DNA of 40,489 nt from Aneurinibacillus aneurinilyticus ATCC 12856 (lineage in GTDB: Bacteria; Bacillota; Bacilli; Aneurinibacillales; Aneurinibacillaceae), in contig NZ_KE952752.1 in assembly GCF_000466385.1 (NCBI RefSeq), positions 1-40,489 of the forward strand, in the 5' to 3' direction. Both the position numbers and the translations under genes were made by a program. Every line of letters starts with the position of its first letter. The first letter of the stretch is position 1. Below the pieces are notes generated by a model, which was given only the letters and a program-made list of their open reading frames with translations, did no database searches and was not told the origin of the DNA. Positions 38,560 to 40,489 of this stretch are shown one piece after another.

Positions 38560-38709
38560 TTATGCTTCTCTTTGTTTATATTCACGCACCCAACGAGAAA
38601 CAGTAGCGGCATTTAATGCGTACTTCCTTGCTACTTTAGCGAACACTCCTGTTTTTAAAGCATCTTTGATCACGTTTTGTTTAAATTCGGAGGTGTAGTG
38701 TCTTCTCAT
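38560..38709 (-). CDS. Transposase OrfA-like HTH fragment, 49 residues
   Basis: Minus-strand ORF beginning MRRHYTSEFKQNVIKDALK and continuing through a helix-turn-helix VARKYALNAATVSRWVREYK to a stop. This is the N-terminal domain of IS3/IS911-type OrfA (HTH_Tnp_1). AAGGAG lies 5 nt before ATG 38709. At 49 residues it is shorter than a complete OrfA and lacks the leucine zipper, so it is probably a remnant of a second element. It is oriented opposite to the neighbouring OrfB tail. Confidence 0.7.
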   Translation of the reverse strand: MRRHYTSEFKQNVIKDALKTGVFAKVARKYALNAATVSRWVREYKQREA

Positions 38710-39160
38710 GGCATCTCCTTAGATTTTCATATTATAAGTATGTATTTAAATTAATAACATAAAATTGAATAATTTGTATATAATTCATTCATAAAATTTG
38801 CTAATTTTTTCTGCCTTTATCATGATTGAACTTCATATTTTTGGTGAAGGATAAAGTTTTATATCACACTTATTGATTATCTATAAGGTGGAAGAAAGAA
38901 GGTACACGGCCGCTTTGTGGCGCCAAGGGTGTTGATTATAAGCATTGAATTTTCTTTTGAGTATATTATTCTGCCTATTAGGGGGGAGTGCCCTTTTTTA
39001 TGAACTTTTCCCGGCCTGCCCAAGCACATCTAGTTATTTTGAAAAGAAACAAATGAGCAACAAGGAGGAAAACGGCGAAATCATGAGATTAAACGTTATG
39101 ACATTCGTTTTCATTCCCTTTCATTATCAATGATTGTCGCTTTCATGAAGGTATATCGAC
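38710..39160. other. AT-rich stretch with no convincing gene
   Basis: Very AT-rich up to about 38870, then a stretch with the copy 3 motif. TTGATTAT occurs twice in the same direction (38873-38880 and 38932-38939), flanking about 50 bp. An open frame at 38945-39133 starts with TTG without an SD and is not accepted as a gene. AAGGAGG at 39062-39068 is too far (14 nt) from the 16-codon frame at 39083. Confidence 0.5.
38924..38939 (-). repeat. Dispersed motif, copy 3 (inverted)
   Basis: The reverse complement reads ATAATCAACACCCTTG, identical to positions 16-31 at the other end of the window. It continues with GGC as in copy 2. Nearby, 38873-38883 read in reverse also gives ATAATCAA, so two related units lie 60 bp apart. 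Confidence 0.5.
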
Positions 39161-39161
39161 T

Positions 39162-39190
39162 TTGTAGAAAGGCATTAGAAAAGCGATAAT
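39162..39190 (+). promoter_or_regulatory. Sigma-A promoter of the small-peptide genes
   Basis: TTGTAG (39162-39167), a 17-bp spacer and GATAAT (39185-39190), 35 nt before ATG 39225. Confidence 0.6.
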
Positions 39191-39224
39191 AAAGGTATAG
39201 TACATATACGGAGGTAATACAAAA

Positions 39225-39449
39225 ATGAATGCAGTTCAAGTTAGGAAACCAGAAACGAAAGGTATCCTACAGGCATTACTCTGTATTTCTATTTTATGGA
39301 GTGTAATCGCATTAGCGCCTAAAGTGGCAGATATTATGGTGACACCATCAATAGAAAAATCAACAGAGAAAAAACATAGTAATGTCTTTGAGGCAAGAAT
39401 AAACGCTGCTCAGGCGTGGGCAGAACAAATAAAAGTCAATAATAAATAA
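39225..39449 (+). CDS. Small single-pass membrane protein, 74 residues
   Basis: Not recognised. A basic start (MNAVQVRKPETK), one hydrophobic helix of about 20 residues (ILQALLCISILWSVIALAP, about 14-32), then a charged tail with EKSTEKKHSNVFEARINAAQ. This could be a type II membrane anchor or a signal-peptide-bearing pre-peptide. CGGAGGTAA at a good distance from ATG 39225 and an upstream promoter support it being real. It is followed 19 nt later by a 33-codon ORF with an equally good SD. Its position inside a degraded mobile element suggests phage or element origin. Confidence 0.65.
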   Translation: MNAVQVRKPETKGILQALLCISILWSVIALAPKVADIMVTPSIEKSTEKKHSNVFEARINAAQAWAEQIKVNNK

Positions 39450-39468
39450 CGAGTGGAGGTAATGTAAA

Positions 39469-39570
39469 ATGTTAAAGTTATTTAAATCTGTAGTTAAGTG
39501 GTTTGAAAATGAAAATAAAGCTGCTCGATTAGCTTATGAAAAAATTTGGAAAAACTTATAGGATATTAGA
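39469..39570 (+). CDS. 33-residue amphipathic peptide gene
   Basis: The ORF MLKLFKSVVKWFENENKAAR followed by LAYEKNLEKLIGY has GTGGAGGTAATG upstream with correct spacing, as strong as that of the preceding gene. The peptide is Lys-rich at the front and predicted to be an amphipathic helix with aromatic residues on one face. It has no signal sequence and no recognised family. Possibilities include a membrane-active or regulatory peptide of the element; none is shown. It is shorter than most gene callers accept. Confidence 0.5.
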
Positions 39571-39679
39571 AAAAAGACGGGGCGGCTTATGTATTAATGC
39601 TAAGATCGAAAAGTAATATCGGTCATATCCCTCGACTTTTCGCAAATATAAACAGCCAAATAAATAGAGAGGTGATTTG

Positions 39680-39745
39680 ATGTATGTAGGTTGTAAGGTA
39701 TGATCCCTTGTTCGTTCCCAACATGGAATGAGCAGGGGATTTTTT
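39680..39745 (+). other. Seven-codon mini-ORF running into a terminator
   Basis: GAGAGGTGATTTG followed by ATG at 39680 opens MYVGCKV, which stops at 39703. There a terminator begins: ATCCC-TTG-TTC-GTTCC pairs with GGAATGAGCAGGGGAT (39725-39740), followed by TTTTTT. An SD and seven codons directly joined to a terminator resemble a leader peptide. The terminator is clear; the peptide is a guess. The rest of 39571-39850 shows no gene. Confidence 0.5.
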
Positions 39746-39854
39746 ATTTTCTACAGGTTAAAAAGGGCACTTTCATCCAGTTTTCATCCATTCTTGCCTA
39801 ATTTCGAAGTAATTACATAATGCTAAAAAAATTTTTTAATCGACATATAGAATA

Positions 39855-39898
39855 AGAACTAATGTTCTTGTATAATCTAAAATAAGAATATACGTTCT
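39855..39898 (+). promoter_or_regulatory. Two LexA (SOS) boxes around a -10 box
   Basis: AGAACTAATGTTCT (39855-39868) and AGAATATACGTTCT (39885-39898) both fit the Bacillus LexA/DinR box core GAAC-N4-GTTC (the second has GAAT). TATAAT lies between them at 39871-39876, so LexA binding would shut this promoter. They precede the truncated lexA-like gene by 22 nt. Confidence 0.8.
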
Positions 39899-39919
39899 TG
39901 TTGGAGGAGGATAAAAGGG

Positions 39920-40111
39920 ATGAATCAGCTTCCAAAAAGACAACAGGCAATTTTTGATTTTATCAAGAAAGAAGTCAAAGAAAAAGATTCCCCTCCAACG
40001 CTCCGGGAAAGTGGAGAGGCAGTTAGTTTGGCTTCTAGTTCTACAGTATACAGTTACTTAGCACGTTTGGAAAATAAAGAATTAATTATGCGTAGTCCAA
40101 GCAAGCCATAG
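39920..40111 (+). pseudogene. LexA N-terminal DNA-binding domain only (truncated lexA-like)
   Basis: The 63 residues correspond to the winged-helix domain of Lex[25 protein letters not shown], then [21 protein letters not shown] and RSPSKP. LexA would continue with an Arg-Ala-Ile hinge; here a TAG stop stands at that Arg codon, and the autocleavage and dimerisation domain is absent downstream. TTGGAGGAGG lies before ATG 39920 and two SOS boxes lie upstream, so the piece is probably still transcribed on DNA damage. It is either a decayed gene or a short DNA-binding antagonist of LexA. Confidence 0.75.
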
Positions 40112-40146
40112 GCACTTACTATTTTGCATAGTGAAGAGGAAAATGT

Positions 40147-40353
40147 ATGATGAATTTATTTACTTATCTAGGCCGTACTGTTGAGGTTATTTATTTGAAT
40201 CGGGACGGAGAACTGAGTCAACGGAAGATACGGTTACTGTCAGTAAAGGATGGAAGGATTCGGGCGTACTGCTTCATGCGGAGAGCGACACGATATTTCT
40301 TTGTTGAGAACGTACTGGCAATGCGACCAGTGAATGAAAAGCGGGTGAGCTGA
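40147..40353 (+). CDS. Small WYL-like domain protein, 68 residues
   Basis: The pattern VEVIYLNRDGELSQRKIRLLSV, then RIRAYCFMRRATRYFFVENVLAMRPV, matches the core of a WYL domain (a ligand-binding SH3-like fold found in bacterial transcription regulators), without the usual N-terminal HTH. AGAGG stands before ATG 40147/40150. It lies 35 nt after the truncated LexA, so both may be on one SOS-controlled transcript, where it could be a damage-responsive accessory. The identification rests on pattern only. Confidence 0.6.
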   Translation: MMNLFTYLGRTVEVIYLNRDGELSQRKIRLLSVKDGRIRAYCFMRRATRYFFVENVLAMRPVNEKRVS

Positions 40354-40382
40354 AAAAGGCCCGGTGACTAGGCCGGTTTTGT

Positions 40383-40404
40383 GTTTGGCCACATTTTTGA
40401 CCAT
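40383..40404 (+). repeat. Second TTTGACCACATTTTGACCA-like repeat (possible att end)
   Basis: TTTGGCCACATTTTTGACCA (40384-40403) resembles TTTTGACCACATTTTGACCA at 38227-38246 in the same direction, with a few changes and one extra T. The roughly 2.1 kb between them holds the transposase remnants, small ORFs, SOS boxes and lexA fragment. It may be the right end of a decayed integrated element. Nothing further is recognised from 40405 to 40489. Confidence 0.35.
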
Positions 40405-40489
40405 GCACAGAAGTAATCTGCGTTAATCAATAGAAACGATGATAGAAAGAACTCCTGTCAACTACCCACCACTTAGATTCTACCGAATC

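Noticed and set aside
38945-39133. 62-codon frame beginning MNFLLSILFCLLGG
   Set aside because: TTG start with no SD, in a region of repeats. The hydrophobic start is tempting, but support is lacking.
39448-39666. Possible CRISPR or tandem-repeat array in the AT-rich right end
   Set aside because: No regularly spaced repeats of 20-40 bp were seen.

Overview
The window looks like a chromosomal segment of a low-to-mid GC, Gram-positive, aerobic endospore-former-type member of the Bacillales. An Aneurinibacillus/Brevibacillus-like host is inferred from protein flavour only. The grounds are strong purine-rich Shine-Dalgarno (SD) sites, frequent GTG/TTG starts, sigma-A/ECF/sigma-54 promoters, SAV0927/DUF3055-type and DUF4247-type Bacillales proteins, LexA boxes of the Bacillus type and a Zur box of the B. 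subtilis type.

Layout. (1) 0.5-9.7 kb: a nitrogen/amine catabolism region. It holds a glutamate/dicarboxylate symporter, a RocG/GudB-type glutamate dehydrogenase, a DUF3055 protein, a GbsA-like aldehyde dehydrogenase, a putrescine aminotransferase (PatA/YgjG type), a small biotinyl/lipoyl-fold protein, and a sigma-54 activator with CBS, two PAS, AAA+ and HTH parts. Near-perfect -24/-12 promoters precede both gdh and the aldehyde dehydrogenase. The simplest reading is that the activator drives putrescine -> aminobutyraldehyde -> GABA, with glutamate made by transamination and recycled by the dehydrogenase. (2) 9.8-17 kb: a hypothetical protein, an OmpR-type two-component system, an ECF sigma/anti-sigma pair and a LanFEG/BcrAB-type three-gene ABC exporter. 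Phased TTAAG repeats in front of both the response regulator and the exporter suggest a regulatory link. (3) 17.2-21.6 kb: a second two-component system on the minus strand, a double-GNAT acetyltransferase and a J-domain protein. (4) 21.8-27.5 kb: feoA plus a feoB split into separate G-domain and membrane genes, a PaaI-type thioesterase, a DUF485/ActP-type symporter pair and a lipoprotein. (5) 27.6-32.2 kb: a second LanFEG-like exporter joined in one run to its own response regulator and kinase. (6) 32.2-35.0 kb: pspA under a sigma-W-like promoter, followed by DUF350, DUF4178 and DUF4247 genes, a cell-envelope stress neighbourhood. (7) 35.0-38.2 kb: znuA-znuC-znuB-zur with a Zur box inside the promoter spacer.

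(8) 38.2-40.5 kb is different: AT-rich, with an IS3 transposase tail, a transposase OrfA-like fragment, very small ORFs, a LexA cut off after its DNA-binding domain behind two SOS boxes, and a WYL-like mini-protein. It is bracketed by similar TTTTGACCACATTTTGACCA-like repeats, and is best read as a decayed integrated element beside zur.

Two copies of a 150-190 bp MITE-like repeat (1814-1963 and 17018-17204, inverted) and three copies of an ATAATCAA(C/T)ACCCTTG motif are further unexplained repeats. No tRNA, rRNA or CRISPR was seen.
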